From Streptosporangium nondiastaticum (GTDB taxonomy: Bacteria; Actinomycetota; Actinomycetes; Streptomycetales; Streptomycetaceae): a stretch of 41,053 nucleotides of DNA. This document shows, one piece after another, positions 18,303 to 26,527 of the stretch. Location of the stretch: assembly GCF_003011965.1 (NCBI RefSeq), contig NZ_PXWG01000055.1:1-41053 (forward strand), given 5' to 3'. The notes below the pieces were generated by a model, which searched no databases, had not been told where the DNA came from, and saw only the letters and a program-made list of their open reading frames with translations. Numbering within the stretch: position 1 is the first letter of the stretch; each line of letters begins with the position of its first letter. The position numbers and the translations under genes are program-made.

Positions 18303-18848
18303 ATGCCCCACCGATCCCACAGCGTCGTGTCCCACGTCGTGTCCCACACGGTCATCGACAGCCCGTACGGCCCCCTGACCCTGGTGGCCGCTGACGACCG
18401 GCTCAGCGGCCTCTACATGGAAGGCCAGCGCCACCGCCCGCCCCAGGAGACCTTCGGCGCGTACGACCCGCAACCGCACGCCCGGGGCTCGGTGTTCGCC
18501 CGGACCCGGGAGCAGCTGGAGGAGTACTTCGCCGGCGCCCGCACCGCCTTCGACCTCCCCCTCGCGCTCGCCGGGACCGACTTCCAGCGCACCGTCTGGC
18601 ACGCCCTCCAGGAGATCCCGTACGGGGAGACCGTCTCGTACGGGCTGCTGGCCGCCCGCATCGGCCGCCCGGCCGCGTCCCGGGCCGTTGGACTGGCCAA
18701 CGGTCGCAACCCCGTCGGCATCGTCGTCCCCTGCCACCGCGTCGTCGGCGCGACCGGCGCCCTCACCGGCTACGGCGGCGGCCTGCCCCGCAAACAGCGC
18801 CTGCTCGCCTGTGAACGCGCAGGTAGCGCGCACGAGGAGGCATCATGA
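18303..18848 (+). CDS. ogt: Methylated-DNA--protein-cysteine methyltransferase
   Basis: The 181-residue protein directly removes O6-alkyl groups from guanine by transfer to its own Cys. The active-site motif PCHRV is in IVVPCHRVVGATGALTGYGG. The DNA-binding helix appears as PYGETVSYGLLAARIGRPAA, with the arginine-finger region SRAVGLANGRNPVG. The length is normal for Ogt. AGGAGG precedes ATG 18303 by about 7 bases. It lies downstream of ada-alkA on the same strand. Confidence 0.95.
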   Translation: MPHRSHSVVSHVVSHTVIDSPYGPLTLVAADDRLSGLYMEGQRHRPPQETFGAYDPQPHARGSVFARTREQLEEYFAGARTAFDLPLALAGTDFQRTVWHALQEIPYGETVSYGLLAARIGRPAASRAVGLANGRNPVGIVVPCHRVVGATGALTGYGGGLPRKQRLLACERAGSAHEEAS

Positions 18849-18852
18849 CGGG

Positions 18853-19971
18853 GTGAGCGTGAGCATAGACATCACCGGCCTGGCCACCGAACGGATCGTC
18901 TTCGAGACATCCCCGATGGGCGAGTTGTGCCTCGCGCTGCACGTGCTGTCCGAGCCCGGCCACCACCCGGGCACGGCCGGCTGGGCCACGGCCACGGCCG
19001 CCGCGCTCCGCCCCGACCTCGCCGACCGCCTCCAGGAAGCCGACTTCCTGTGGCGCACCACCTTCTCCGACCTGTTCATGCCCTGGGCCGGGCTGCGCGG
19101 CGGCGAAGGCAGGCCCGGGGCGACCCTCGCCGAGGAACTGGACCTCCTCGACCTGCTGGACGACGACCAGTTCGTCACCACGGCCCTGGAGTTCGCCTGC
19201 CTCGCCTCGTACAGCATCGGCGGCCCGTCACCGCTCACCCACCGGCCCACGCGCGCCCGCACCCTGGAACTCGCCGCGGCCCGCGGGCCCCGGCAGGTGG
19301 AGTTCGCCGAGCGCCTGCTGAAGGACCCGGCCTCCGTACGGGCCTGGGTGCGCCGCCTGTTCGAGGACTGCGACGAGGCGTTCTTCGCGGACATCTGGCA
19401 GCGCGTCGAGCCCCGCCTCGCCGCCGACGTCCGGCACAAGACGGAGCTGCTGCGCCGCAAGGGCCTCCGCGAGGCGCTCGCCGCGGTCTCCCCGGCCCTC
19501 CACCTGGAGGACGGCGGCCGCCGCATCCGCGTCGACAAACTGGCCGAGGGCCGCGCCACGGCGACCGGCCCCGCGGTCCGCCCCGGCCTCACCCTCGTCC
19601 CCTCCCACTTCGGCTGGCCGCACCTGATGGTCCTGCACCGCCCGCAGTGGCGCCCCGTCGTCCACTACCCGGTCGGCTCGCCCGAACTGCCCGCCCCCAC
19701 CTCGGTCGACCTCCTCAAACTCCGCCTGGAAGCCCTGGCCCACCCTGTCCGCATACAGGTCTGCCGCAGCACGGCCCGCACCCCGCACACCACGGGCGAA
19801 CTGGCCGGCGTCCTCGGCATCAGCCCCCCGGAGGTCTCCCGCCACCTCTCGGTCCTCAAGAAGGCGGGCCTCATCACGTCCCGCCGCCGCGGCCGCTACG
19901 TCCTCTACCAGCTGGACGTCCGCGCGGTGGCCCGCCTGAGCAGCGACTTCCTGGAAGGAATCCTCCGCTGA
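18853..19971 (+). CDS. ArsR-type winged-helix regulator with long N-terminal domain (DUF5937-like)
   Basis: The 372-residue protein has a C-terminal ArsR-family winged helix: LRLEALAHPVRIQVCRS, TTGELAGVLGISPPEVSRHL, SVLKKAGLITSRRRGRYVLYQL. The first 280 residues (ITGLATERIVFETSPMGELC ...) form a domain of unknown function common in actinomycete regulators of this type. The start is GTG 18853 or GTG 18859, behind GAGGAGG at 18834-18840 and 4 bases after the ogt stop. The gene may therefore be co-transcribed with ogt. No metal-binding Cys motif of classical ArsR is seen. Confidence 0.85.
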   Translation: MSVSIDITGLATERIVFETSPMGELCLALHVLSEPGHHPGTAGWATATAAALRPDLADRLQEADFLWRTTFSDLFMPWAGLRGGEGRPGATLAEELDLLDLLDDDQFVTTALEFACLASYSIGGPSPLTHRPTRARTLELAAARGPRQVEFAERLLKDPASVRAWVRRLFEDCDEAFFADIWQRVEPRLAADVRHKTELLRRKGLREALAAVSPALHLEDGGRRIRVDKLAEGRATATGPAVRPGLTLVPSHFGWPHLMVLHRPQWRPVVHYPVGSPELPAPTSVDLLKLRLEALAHPVRIQVCRSTARTPHTTGELAGVLGISPPEVSRHLSVLKKAGLITSRRRGRYVLYQLDVRAVARLSSDFLEGILR

Positions 19972-20011
19972 CCCCCACAGCCCCACGAAACAGCCACTGA
20001 CCAGCAAAAAC

Positions 20012-20032
20012 GCCCCTCCCGAGGGGAGGGGC
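20012..20032 (-). terminator. Former chromosomal terminator of the tRNA-Arg gene
   Basis: GCCCCTCCC-GAG-GGGAGGGGC followed, on the minus strand, by GTTTTTGC is an intrinsic terminator. It sits just outside attL and is the terminator the tRNA had before integration. A near-identical copy lies beside the intact tRNA at 39713-39733. On the plus strand it also closes the ArsR gene. Confidence 0.8.
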
Positions 20033-20044
20033 GTGCAGTGTGGG

Positions 20045-20095
20045 TCGAGCGCCCCCGGCAGGACTCGAACCTGCGGCCAAGCGCTTAGAAGGCGC
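20045..20095. repeat. attL: 3' half of tRNA-Arg
   Basis: Fifty-one bases identical to 39746-39796. They run from the anticodon stem to just past the 3' end of the tRNA (minus strand). Identity stops abruptly at 20096, where element DNA begins. The flanking 48 bases of terminator are also about 90 percent alike. This is not a functional tRNA, since its 5' half is absent. Confidence 0.95.
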
Positions 20096-20642
20096 GTGGC
20101 GTGGGAGGGTTCGTAAGATCTCTGACCTGCGAGAATGCGCCCAGCTGCTTCTGTCGCTGAGGAAAACTCTTCTGTTCTCGGGAAGGGTGTCAGGTCGCGT
20201 GCTGTGACCGTACTGGGTGGGCGGGGCCTTGCCTCCTGCTCCCTTCTTTGTCCCGAAGCGATTTGGATCGGCGCTCTACCTCGGGTTGGGGGCAGCTGCT
20301 CTGACGGTCCGCAGGTGCTCGCTCGCGCTAGCCCGCCGCTGCACGGCGGCGCTGTCACGCAGTTACTGAGCTTGAACTTGTGTTGCCAGTACGGCACAGA
20401 CATGCGGTAAGCGCAGAGTAGTGGACTCACTGACGAGCGGGGGTTCAGAGAGGAGCTTCGTTTCTGACCAGCCGAGCGGTTTGCCCTGGGCGGGAGGAGT
20501 TCCGCCCTTCTGAGACACCTGCCGGCCAACCTCTTGGGCGTGATGACGGGCGCCTTCGAAAGAGTGCCACGGTAACGCACAGCTTCGCGATGCGGCACGG
20601 GTGTTCCAGAGATAGCCTGAGGTAAGGAAGGACTTCCCATTT
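20096..20642. other. Left-end region of the element without a supported gene
   Basis: I see no convincing coding frame; the open frames here lack codon bias and ribosome-binding sites. The stretch probably holds integrase arm sites and the promoter of the protease gene. AAGGAAGG near 20624 is the likely ribosome-binding site for that gene. Confidence 0.5.
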
Positions 20643-22001
20643 ATGGGAATGGGGGCGCCTACTATGGGATCTACCTTTTTTCCTCTGCCCGATCCTGAGC
20701 AAGACGAGGTAGCTCTGGATCTGGGCACCGCTACAGCTGATGACAGACAGACGGCTTCTGGCGAAATGTTGGCGAATGAGGGAGGGAGTGGGGGAATAGG
20801 CGAAGGGGGTGGCGGCGAAGGGGGTGGCGGCGACGGCGGATCTCGTCCCCAACCAGGAAAGACTCCACCCGAGTTGCTGGACGAAATGATCGGATCCAAA
20901 GAGACTGCCCCGCTCCAAAGTAGCGGTAAGGCAAGCCGCAATTTCGCGAAGCTGGTCTCAAAAGGAGAGAAAGCGGATCCGCTCCTTGCCGGGATCTTTT
21001 GGTGGGGCATCCTACACAGCAGGATTCTGGATCGCCAGCTGCTTCCCTTCCTCGCGAGGCCACGCCTTACGCAGCGCCTTATCGTAGCTCATGCGAATGC
21101 CAGCCGATTTGACCTTCTACTGCTAGCTCGCGATTACCATGGGGATCCGATCCAGATGCAACTTCCTTACCGGACGGCACCACCTCTAGCTGGCGCAAGA
21201 AGTCGATTTGCTGTCACGTACGGAGCTTTTGTGGATGCCCATGCGCAAGATAGAGGGACTGTAGTAGATCGAATAAAGGAGAGATATCCTCGAGTGACCA
21301 ATGAGCTTGTGTTCCAGGTCATAGAGGAAGTGGCTGCCAAAGGTGAGTTTGGTGTCGTTTTGGCCAACGCTCCAGAGGAATTGCAAACTGCTTTTGTGCC
21401 CGAGCCTGGAGCGGGATTCATTAGGCAACAAGCTACTATGGATCCCCGTCAGCTCCATATTGCCACGGCAGGTATCGTCTTGAGGCGAAACGGAGGATGG
21501 TGTGCGACTACTGCCCGGCATAGTTTGCTTCAAGGAAGCACCTTCCTGCCGCGCGTAGAAATAGGCGCTACGACAGGCAGAGTATGCGCAGATGATCTCG
21601 TGACTGATTCTTGCTTGGTCGCCCTGGACAGCGATCCAAGAATACCCAGTGCAGCAGACTATGCAGGTGTTCGTCGGTGCATTATGCCTGCAATGGGGGC
21701 GGGCGAGCGGGCATGGTTTTGCCGTGTTGATGAGCCAGGAAGGGTTGGCGCTGTTGTTCATGGTGTCGATGCCAGCATTCTCGAACCACAGCAGGATTTT
21801 GCATCCTTGGTTTACACGGACCCCGTCACGCGAACGGGCGATTCCGGGGTCGCACTGCTTGATTCACAGAATCGCATGGTTGGCTTTGCTGTTCGCCGTA
21901 CGAGCATCAGGGCGCCGATAGTTCAGTCCTACTGGATATACGCCGAACAGGCACTAAGTGCCCTGGGTGTCCTGGAGGAAGCTGATGAGTTGGTGGAGTA
22001 A
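20643..22001 (+). CDS. Trypsin-like serine protease with long N-terminal region (cargo)
   Basis: The 452-residue protein has no signal peptide. Its C-terminal part (about 270-445) shows a trypsin-fold triad: H293 in CATTARHSLL, D322 in TDSCLVALD, and S401 in TRTGDSGVALLD, with GFAVRRT behind it. The N-terminus has a Gly-rich tract (48-66), and a middle domain of unknown type lies at about 75-250. Cytoplasmic trypsin-like domains of this kind occur in bacterial conflict and immunity modules, where a sensor domain gates proteolysis; that role is inference. GC content and third-position bias are well below the chromosome, showing transfer. Its last 17 bases overlap the next gene. Starts at ATG 20649 or 20664 are possible. 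Confidence 0.7.
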   Translation: MGMGAPTMGSTFFPLPDPEQDEVALDLGTATADDRQTASGEMLANEGGSGGIGEGGGGEGGGGDGGSRPQPGKTPPELLDEMIGSKETAPLQSSGKASRNFAKLVSKGEKADPLLAGIFWWGILHSRILDRQLLPFLARPRLTQRLIVAHANASRFDLLLLARDYHGDPIQMQLPYRTAPPLAGARSRFAVTYGAFVDAHAQDRGTVVDRIKERYPRVTNELVFQVIEEVAAKGEFGVVLANAPEELQTAFVPEPGAGFIRQQATMDPRQLHIATAGIVLRRNGGWCATTARHSLLQGSTFLPRVEIGATTGRVCADDLVTDSCLVALDSDPRIPSAADYAGVRRCIMPAMGAGERAWFCRVDEPGRVGAVVHGVDASILEPQQDFASLVYTDPVTRTGDSGVALLDSQNRMVGFAVRRTSIRAPIVQSYWIYAEQALSALGVLEEADELVE

Positions 22002-22971
22002 ATCCCTTCGAGATGAGGCCAAGAGCTGGTACTTTTCGCCAATTCCCCCGGAGCGAACACCGACGCTTGCCGAACAGCGATCAATAACGCCGGAGAGCGG
22101 TTACCTTAACGCTTTTCTGGCGTCGATGCGCATTGCGAATGCCCGAGTGGCCACGCGTACCTACTACGGTACAGTAACCAGCTCGTTCGTGGTGTCAACA
22201 CGCGGCAGTGGGCAATCTGAATTCATAGTTGTCACGACCCCGCAAGCGTTGAAAGATTTGGATTCAAAACACCTAGGTCGTGTTGTTACCATAAATAAGC
22301 GACTGCTTGGCCCGCTGCCCTACAGGGGAGGGGATATTGACATCGAAATCGGACTGTTCGGAATGCAGGCAGCAGACCTGCTTGAGCCCTATCTTGAGGT
22401 TGTTGAGAAGATCAGCGATCTCGCCGGAGTAGGACTAGTGGCGACAGGGGTCCCCCTCGTGCCGACCATCAAGCTCGCATTGAATGGACTATTGGGATCG
22501 AATGATTCACCTAAGCTCGAACTGGGTTTGGTGACCACCTTTGACAGCCCGCAGACTGGCTACTACTGCGCAGTTCGCGCAGATCGCGACGATCAATTTA
22601 TGGCAGATATCGGGATTGGAAAAGATGGTCGACTGATTCATGCTAACGGAAATGAGGTGAAGGAGCCATACCTTGTCTTCAATCTCGAATACACAGAGCG
22701 TCGCGATGACTGGGCGCAGATACCAGGGCTTGCTGCTTCCTACGAGGATGTGAAGAGAGCTTGCCTCCGAGGGGATCTGCCAGAGGCTGAGCGGGCTCTT
22801 TCTGCATTTAGCCGCACCGCAGTCTTCTGCCCGGATTTGATTGCGCACGACGGTCAACGTGTTCGCGATCTAGTCAAGCGGGAAGTTGATATGGCCTTTC
22901 CGGCCACTCAGACGGCTGGCGGCGTGCCCTACCGGATGCCCGATCTGGCTGCGTTGCCTCTCTACGGGTAG
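21985..22971 (+). CDS. Unknown protein coupled to the trypsin-like protease
   Basis: The 328-residue protein is not recognised. Its start is firm: ATG 21985 has GGAGGAA 7 bases upstream and lies inside the protease gene, so the two are co-translated. It has no signal peptide. A hydrophobic stretch near residues 145-180 (LAGVGLVATGVPLVPTIKLA) could be a membrane contact or a buried helix. The rest alternates beta-like segments (FIVVTTPQAL, KLELGLVTTF, PYLVFNLEYTERR). GC is low like its neighbour. It may be the substrate, the inhibitor or the sensor of the protease; nothing in the sequence decides. Confidence 0.6.
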   Translation: MSWWSKSLRDEAKSWYFSPIPPERTPTLAEQRSITPESGYLNAFLASMRIANARVATRTYYGTVTSSFVVSTRGSGQSEFIVVTTPQALKDLDSKHLGRVVTINKRLLGPLPYRGGDIDIEIGLFGMQAADLLEPYLEVVEKISDLAGVGLVATGVPLVPTIKLALNGLLGSNDSPKLELGLVTTFDSPQTGYYCAVRADRDDQFMADIGIGKDGRLIHANGNEVKEPYLVFNLEYTERRDDWAQIPGLAASYEDVKRACLRGDLPEAERALSAFSRTAVFCPDLIAHDGQRVRDLVKREVDMAFPATQTAGGVPYRMPDLAALPLYG

Positions 22972-22989
22972 GCCGATCATCGCCCAGGG

Positions 22990-23480
22990 GGGGATAATGA
23001 GCGGAACGCAGCGTGGGTTTTGCGGCTAGCGTTGGCTGGAATGTCACTCGCTCTTTCTTGTCGTGAGGACGGGCGGACAGTCCCCATACCGACCGTCCTC
23101 TGCCGTCCCGCTCGACAGCCCGTCGGGCAGTCACCCGGAGGGAGAAGCCTTGCCGGACCAGGAGCTGGGCGGTGTAGGTCGTGTGAAACCCGGCCGATCG
23201 CTGCCTTGACCGGGGACGGCGTCCACCGCTGGTCCCCGAACTGGACCTCATCTAGTCTCGGCAGCGAGGCCGGGCCCTTCGAGCGAAGTGCTCCCGGTCG
23301 GCTTTGCGCCAGCCCTTTCGCGAACGCTCGACTGACCGCACATGAACCCGTAAGCCCTTCGCGATCACCAAACTTCTCCTGCGCAGGGTGAACCGCTCGG
23401 CCGCCTGAAGCCGCAGTTGCTCGTGGAACTCCCCCCTCTCGTCGGTCAGCCCACCACCTGGCGGGTACCGCGTACCCTGG
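22990..23480 (-). pseudogene. Decayed winged-helix (IS630-like) transposase remnant
   Basis: Three minus-strand frames each carry pieces of one family: EQLRLQAAERFTLRRRS and AKGLRVHVRSVER, then ALRSKGPASLPRL and DQRWTPSPVKAAIGR, then FHTTYTAQLLVRQGF and VTARRAVERDGR. In order these match the N-terminal winged-helix half of IS630-type transposases. At least two frameshifts and an internal deletion separate them, and the catalytic DDE half is absent. The remnant separates the protease pair from the 2-TM gene and may mark how cargo was brought in. Confidence 0.6.
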
Positions 23481-23684
23481 TCGTACCTCAGGGATCAAGA
23501 CCTGTCAGCCACTACGACACCGCGAGTTGAGCCTCAGTAACACTCACCGGGGCGCCCGCCACCGGTTGCCAGCGAAGCAGTCGGGAACGATCACCGGCAC
23601 AGGTGTCTATCGGTTGTTCACAGGTTGGTGACAGTTGAGGCGCGGGATGCCATCAATGGTTCTAGCTGGGCCATTCTGGGCTGC

Positions 23685-23996
23685 ATGACACCGCAACGTC
23701 GCATGTGGCTCTGGGTCTTGGCAGCTGCCTGTGGGCTGATCTCGGTCGGACTGGGTATCTACTTCATTAAGGTCGGTCTTGACCGGGCCAACGAAATTTC
23801 CGGAACCCTAGGCTTGTTTGTGGCCATTGCCGGGCTCGTGGCCTCGATTTGCTCCATCGTGCAAGCAAACTCGACACGTCACGGCGTCCGGGCTGGACAT
23901 GTTCGGATGGCTCAAAATAGCGGGAGCAACTCCATCAATATTCAGTCTGCTGGCGATGTTAATATCGGCGACAGCAACACGCTGGGAGGTCATTGA
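23685..23996 (+). CDS. Two-TM small protein with C-terminal amyloid-like motif (cargo)
   Basis: The product of ATG 23685 is 103 residues; a TTG/GTG start 57-60 bases upstream is possible. Two membrane helices are clear (7-29, MWLWVLAAACGLISVGLGIY; 41-60, TLGLFVAIAGLVASICSIVQ). A short basic loop and an Asn/Gln/Gly tail follow (79-98: SGSNSINIQSAGDVNIGDSN). The tail resembles short amyloid-signalling motifs and closely parallels residues 9-25 of the next protein. The stop TGA is immediately followed by the next ATG, so the two genes are co-translated. A membrane effector switched by its cytoplasmic partner is a reasonable hypothesis but unproven. Confidence 0.65.
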   Translation: MTPQRRMWLWVLAAACGLISVGLGIYFIKVGLDRANEISGTLGLFVAIAGLVASICSIVQANSTRHGVRAGHVRMAQNSGSNSINIQSAGDVNIGDSNTLGGH

Positions 23997-25046
23997 ATGC
24001 CATGGTTTCGCCAGAGGGCTGGCGACAACTCTCAGCTGGTTCAGGCTGACACTGTGAACAATAATTACGGACTTAGCGTAAAGGATGCTGAATGCATCTG
24101 CCTCAAATTGATGGAGGAGAGGTTTGTTAGTCACTCCGAGGAGGCGTACAGGATTGCAAAAGGGCGATTCGAGGAGTTCGTCTTCAATTATCTCAAAACG
24201 CTGACTGAAAGAGCCCCCCATGCTATTGGGAATCTGAGTGACCCAGGCATCCAGTCGGCGATCCTAGAAGCTGAAGAAGGTTTTGCGAAGACGGGTGATA
24301 TCGACCTTGGTCAGATTCTTGTTGAAATGCTTGTCAAGCGCACGTCGGAAACTCGAAGAGACGTCAGGCAGCTAGCGTTGAATGAAGCCATCGCTGCTGC
24401 CCAGAAGTTGGCTACCAAGCATATAGATGCCCTTTCTCTACTCTTCTTTGTCAGGAGGGTCCAGGTAAACTCGTCGTCTCTTCAAGATTTCATTGAGCGC
24501 GCGACGGGCCTGCTGGCCCCCCTCTGTGAGAGCTTCGCTCATTTTTCTGTATCCGATGCTCAATATCTGGAGGCGACTGGGTGTGCCGTGCGTGTCGGTA
24601 CCATTAGCTGGGCGGCGGCGATGCGGGAGCGGTACCCTGGCTTTTTCTATAGAGGTGTAATCAGGGAGGAAACTCCGGCTGTAGCCCAGATTTTGGACAG
24701 AGCCACAGCGCGGGAAGATTTGCTATTTCAGCCCAGCTGGCATGATCCGAATGTGATCCGGGTGAATGCGGTGACTAAGGATCAGGCGCGCGAGTTGGCT
24801 GAGTCTTCCGGTCTCGATCGAGAAGATCTCGCTAATCTGATGTCATCATACCCGCTATCTGATGAGCAGATCGCCGAAATGTTTACCGCGGTGACGCCGG
24901 CCCTGGGGTCGGTACTGGAGCTATGGTCGACTGTAGGTTTCGATTCGCTCGAAGTGTCTCTCACGGGAATTGCTGTCGGTCATGCAAATTTCAAAAAAAC
25001 CGTTGGTGATCTATTTAACGCTGAGATAGATGTTTGGATTAACTGA
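23997..25046 (+). CDS. LPO_1073/Vpar_1526-family protein (cargo)
   Basis: The 349-residue soluble protein fits the LPO_1073/Vpar_1526 family as I know it: an N-terminal GDNSxxxQA motif (9-25, GDNSQLVQADTVNNNYG), then a helical segment (LSVKDAECICLKLMEERFVS), GNLSDPGIQSAILEAEEGFA, and DIDLGQILVEMLVKRT. The biochemical function of the family is unknown to me. Start ATG 23997 has GGGAGG 7 bases upstream and abuts the stop of the 2-TM gene. Low GC marks it as cargo. The N-terminal motif could template the similar C-terminal tail of the 2-TM protein. Confidence 0.75.
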   Translation: MPWFRQRAGDNSQLVQADTVNNNYGLSVKDAECICLKLMEERFVSHSEEAYRIAKGRFEEFVFNYLKTLTERAPHAIGNLSDPGIQSAILEAEEGFAKTGDIDLGQILVEMLVKRTSETRRDVRQLALNEAIAAAQKLATKHIDALSLLFFVRRVQVNSSSLQDFIERATGLLAPLCESFAHFSVSDAQYLEATGCAVRVGTISWAAAMRERYPGFFYRGVIREETPAVAQILDRATAREDLLFQPSWHDPNVIRVNAVTKDQARELAESSGLDREDLANLMSSYPLSDEQIAEMFTAVTPALGSVLELWSTVGFDSLEVSLTGIAVGHANFKKTVGDLFNAEIDVWIN

Positions 25047-25155
25047 GGTGTATGGAAAATCAAGGTCGCTTCTGAGGCGCCAACATGGAAGAGTGCAAGA
25101 CTTCGGCTGCAGGGTGCATAAGGGGGCACGCTGAACCCAGTTGGGTAGGTGTTGG

Positions 25156-26079
25156 ATGAGCAGCTGTACCGCAGAGTTATTGGCCTCGATAGGACGCCAG
25201 TACGTGCGCCATGGCCCCGAATCGCTGGGGAAGTCCTGGCTGGCCGCTAGGTGCCTCAACCCTTACCTGCGCGACCGGCCCCGCCGGCGCATCGCTCGGA
25301 CCCGATTTGGGGCGAGTATCGCTGTCGATACGCAAGATCTCATCCAGCGGTACATCTACATGTTCGGGACGTGGGAGCCCCACATGACGCGATGGCTGAG
25401 CCGGCGGCTTCGGGCTGGGGATACGTTCGTCGATGTTGGGGCGAACATCGGGTACTTCAGCCTGTTGGCGGCCCGCCTGGTCGGGCCCTCGGGGAGGGTT
25501 GTTGCCATTGAGGCCTCTCCTGCGTTCCACCGGAGTGTGTTGGCAAACGTGCGGCGTAACGCCTGTCGTAACGTGCGGGCGGTCAATACGGCAGTGTCCG
25601 ATGCCCGGGGGGCCTTGAGGTTCACGCTTGCCAGTTCTCGCAACCTGGGGGCGAACAGCGTCGTTCCGTACGACGGGCCGGCGGAGTCCAGTTTCGAGGC
25701 GCAGGCACTCCCGCTCACCGAGGTACTTACCGCCTCCGAGGTAGCCGGCGCCCGCGTGATCAAAGTCGACGTAGAAGGGGCCGAAGGGAGCGTGGTCCGA
25801 GGCATGGTCCCTTTACTTGATCGGCTTCGTCCCGATGTCGAGGTCACGGTCGAGGTGACCCCCGAGCGCATGGCTCGGTTAGGGGATTCTGCAGAGGAGC
25901 TGCTGGCCACCATGCGCGAGCACGGATTCCACGCCTACCGCCAACCCAACGACTACGCCCCGGAGAGCTATCCGGCCGCTCTTCGCTGCGCCGGCACTGC
26001 ACTCGCCCGCCTCAGGGGGCCCGTCCTGGGGGAGTGCGACCTCGTCTTCTCGCGAGTCGATGCGGACACGCTGCCCTGA
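25156..26079 (+). CDS. FkbM-family SAM-dependent methyltransferase
   Basis: The 307-residue protein has the SAM-binding motif TFVDVGANIGYFSLLAARLV followed by RVVAIEASP, and the FkbM signature VIKVDVEGAEGSVVRGM. FkbM-type enzymes O-methylate sugars, polyketides and other small molecules. ATG 25156 (MSSCTAELLAS) is preferred, with GGTAGG upstream. The GC content is higher than in the preceding cargo genes. A perfect terminator hairpin follows the stop. No biosynthetic neighbours are present, so the substrate is open. Confidence 0.85.
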   Translation: MSSCTAELLASIGRQYVRHGPESLGKSWLAARCLNPYLRDRPRRRIARTRFGASIAVDTQDLIQRYIYMFGTWEPHMTRWLSRRLRAGDTFVDVGANIGYFSLLAARLVGPSGRVVAIEASPAFHRSVLANVRRNACRNVRAVNTAVSDARGALRFTLASSRNLGANSVVPYDGPAESSFEAQALPLTEVLTASEVAGARVIKVDVEGAEGSVVRGMVPLLDRLRPDVEVTVEVTPERMARLGDSAEELLATMREHGFHAYRQPNDYAPESYPAALRCAGTALARLRGPVLGECDLVFSRVDADTLP

Positions 26080-26084
26080 ACGCG

Positions 26085-26114
26085 AACGGTCCGGCCCTTC
26101 AGGGCCGGACCGTT
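26085..26114. terminator. Bidirectional hairpin terminator after the methyltransferase
   Basis: AACGGTCCGGCCC-TTCA-GGGCCGGACCGTT is a perfect 13-bp stem with a 4-base loop, 5 bases after the fkbM stop. It separates the plus-strand cargo from the minus-strand regulator operon that ends at 26147. Confidence 0.85.
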
Positions 26115-26146
26115 CCACCAGTACGTAGTCGATGTGGGCGTTACCT

Positions 26147-26527
26147 CTATAGGCGGAGTGCTCTCTTTCCTGACTCCTCCAGCGGCGCATCTTCCGGGCC
26201 TGGCGGAGATAAGCGCACTCCGCGGCTTTCGGCCACTCGTAGGACTTCGCTTAGTGCCTTGGCCGTCCGCTGAAGAGCTATCTGAAGGCGGCGCGGGCAC
26301 GCTTCCCGGTCTGCGAGAAGTTCCTCCGCTTCGGCCAGAGCATCCGCCCCGATGGCCATCAGCGCGTCCTCTACGTCGTCGGCGTATCGGGAAACCACCC
26401 CCTGGCCATCGGAGGTGCTCAGGAGAGATGTTTTGTGATCCGGGGTGTCCCAAGGGAGTAGACGAAGCCAGCTGACGTCGCCGTTCGGCTCCGGCTCGGG
26501 GGCTCTGCCGTCCGGGCTGGTTGTCAT
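26147..26527 (-). CDS. Small acidic protein coupled to GntR regulator
   Basis: The 126-residue protein of unknown function begins MTTSPDGRAPEPEPNGD and contains SWLRLLPWDTPDHKTSLLST and a helical Glu/Ala-rich region (DDVEDALMAIGADALAEAEE). Similar proteins usually accompany GntR genes in actinomycete integrative elements. Its ATG (26527) overlaps the GntR stop as ATGA, so it is the last gene of the operon running from 28076 down. It may be a partner or modifier of the regulator. Confidence 0.7.
   Translation of the reverse strand: MTTSPDGRAPEPEPNGDVSWLRLLPWDTPDHKTSLLSTSDGQGVVSRYADDVEDALMAIGADALAEAEELLADREACPRRLQIALQRTAKALSEVLRVAESRGVRLSPPGPEDAPLEESGKRALRL

Noticed and set aside
20050..20095. 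Second tRNA-Arg gene at the left end
   Set aside because: Only the 3' half is present; the acceptor 5' strand, D arm and half of the anticodon stem are missing. It is attL.
20135..20410. Possible 91-codon gene after attL
   Set aside because: No ribosome-binding site, no codon bias and an improbable Cys/Ser-rich composition.
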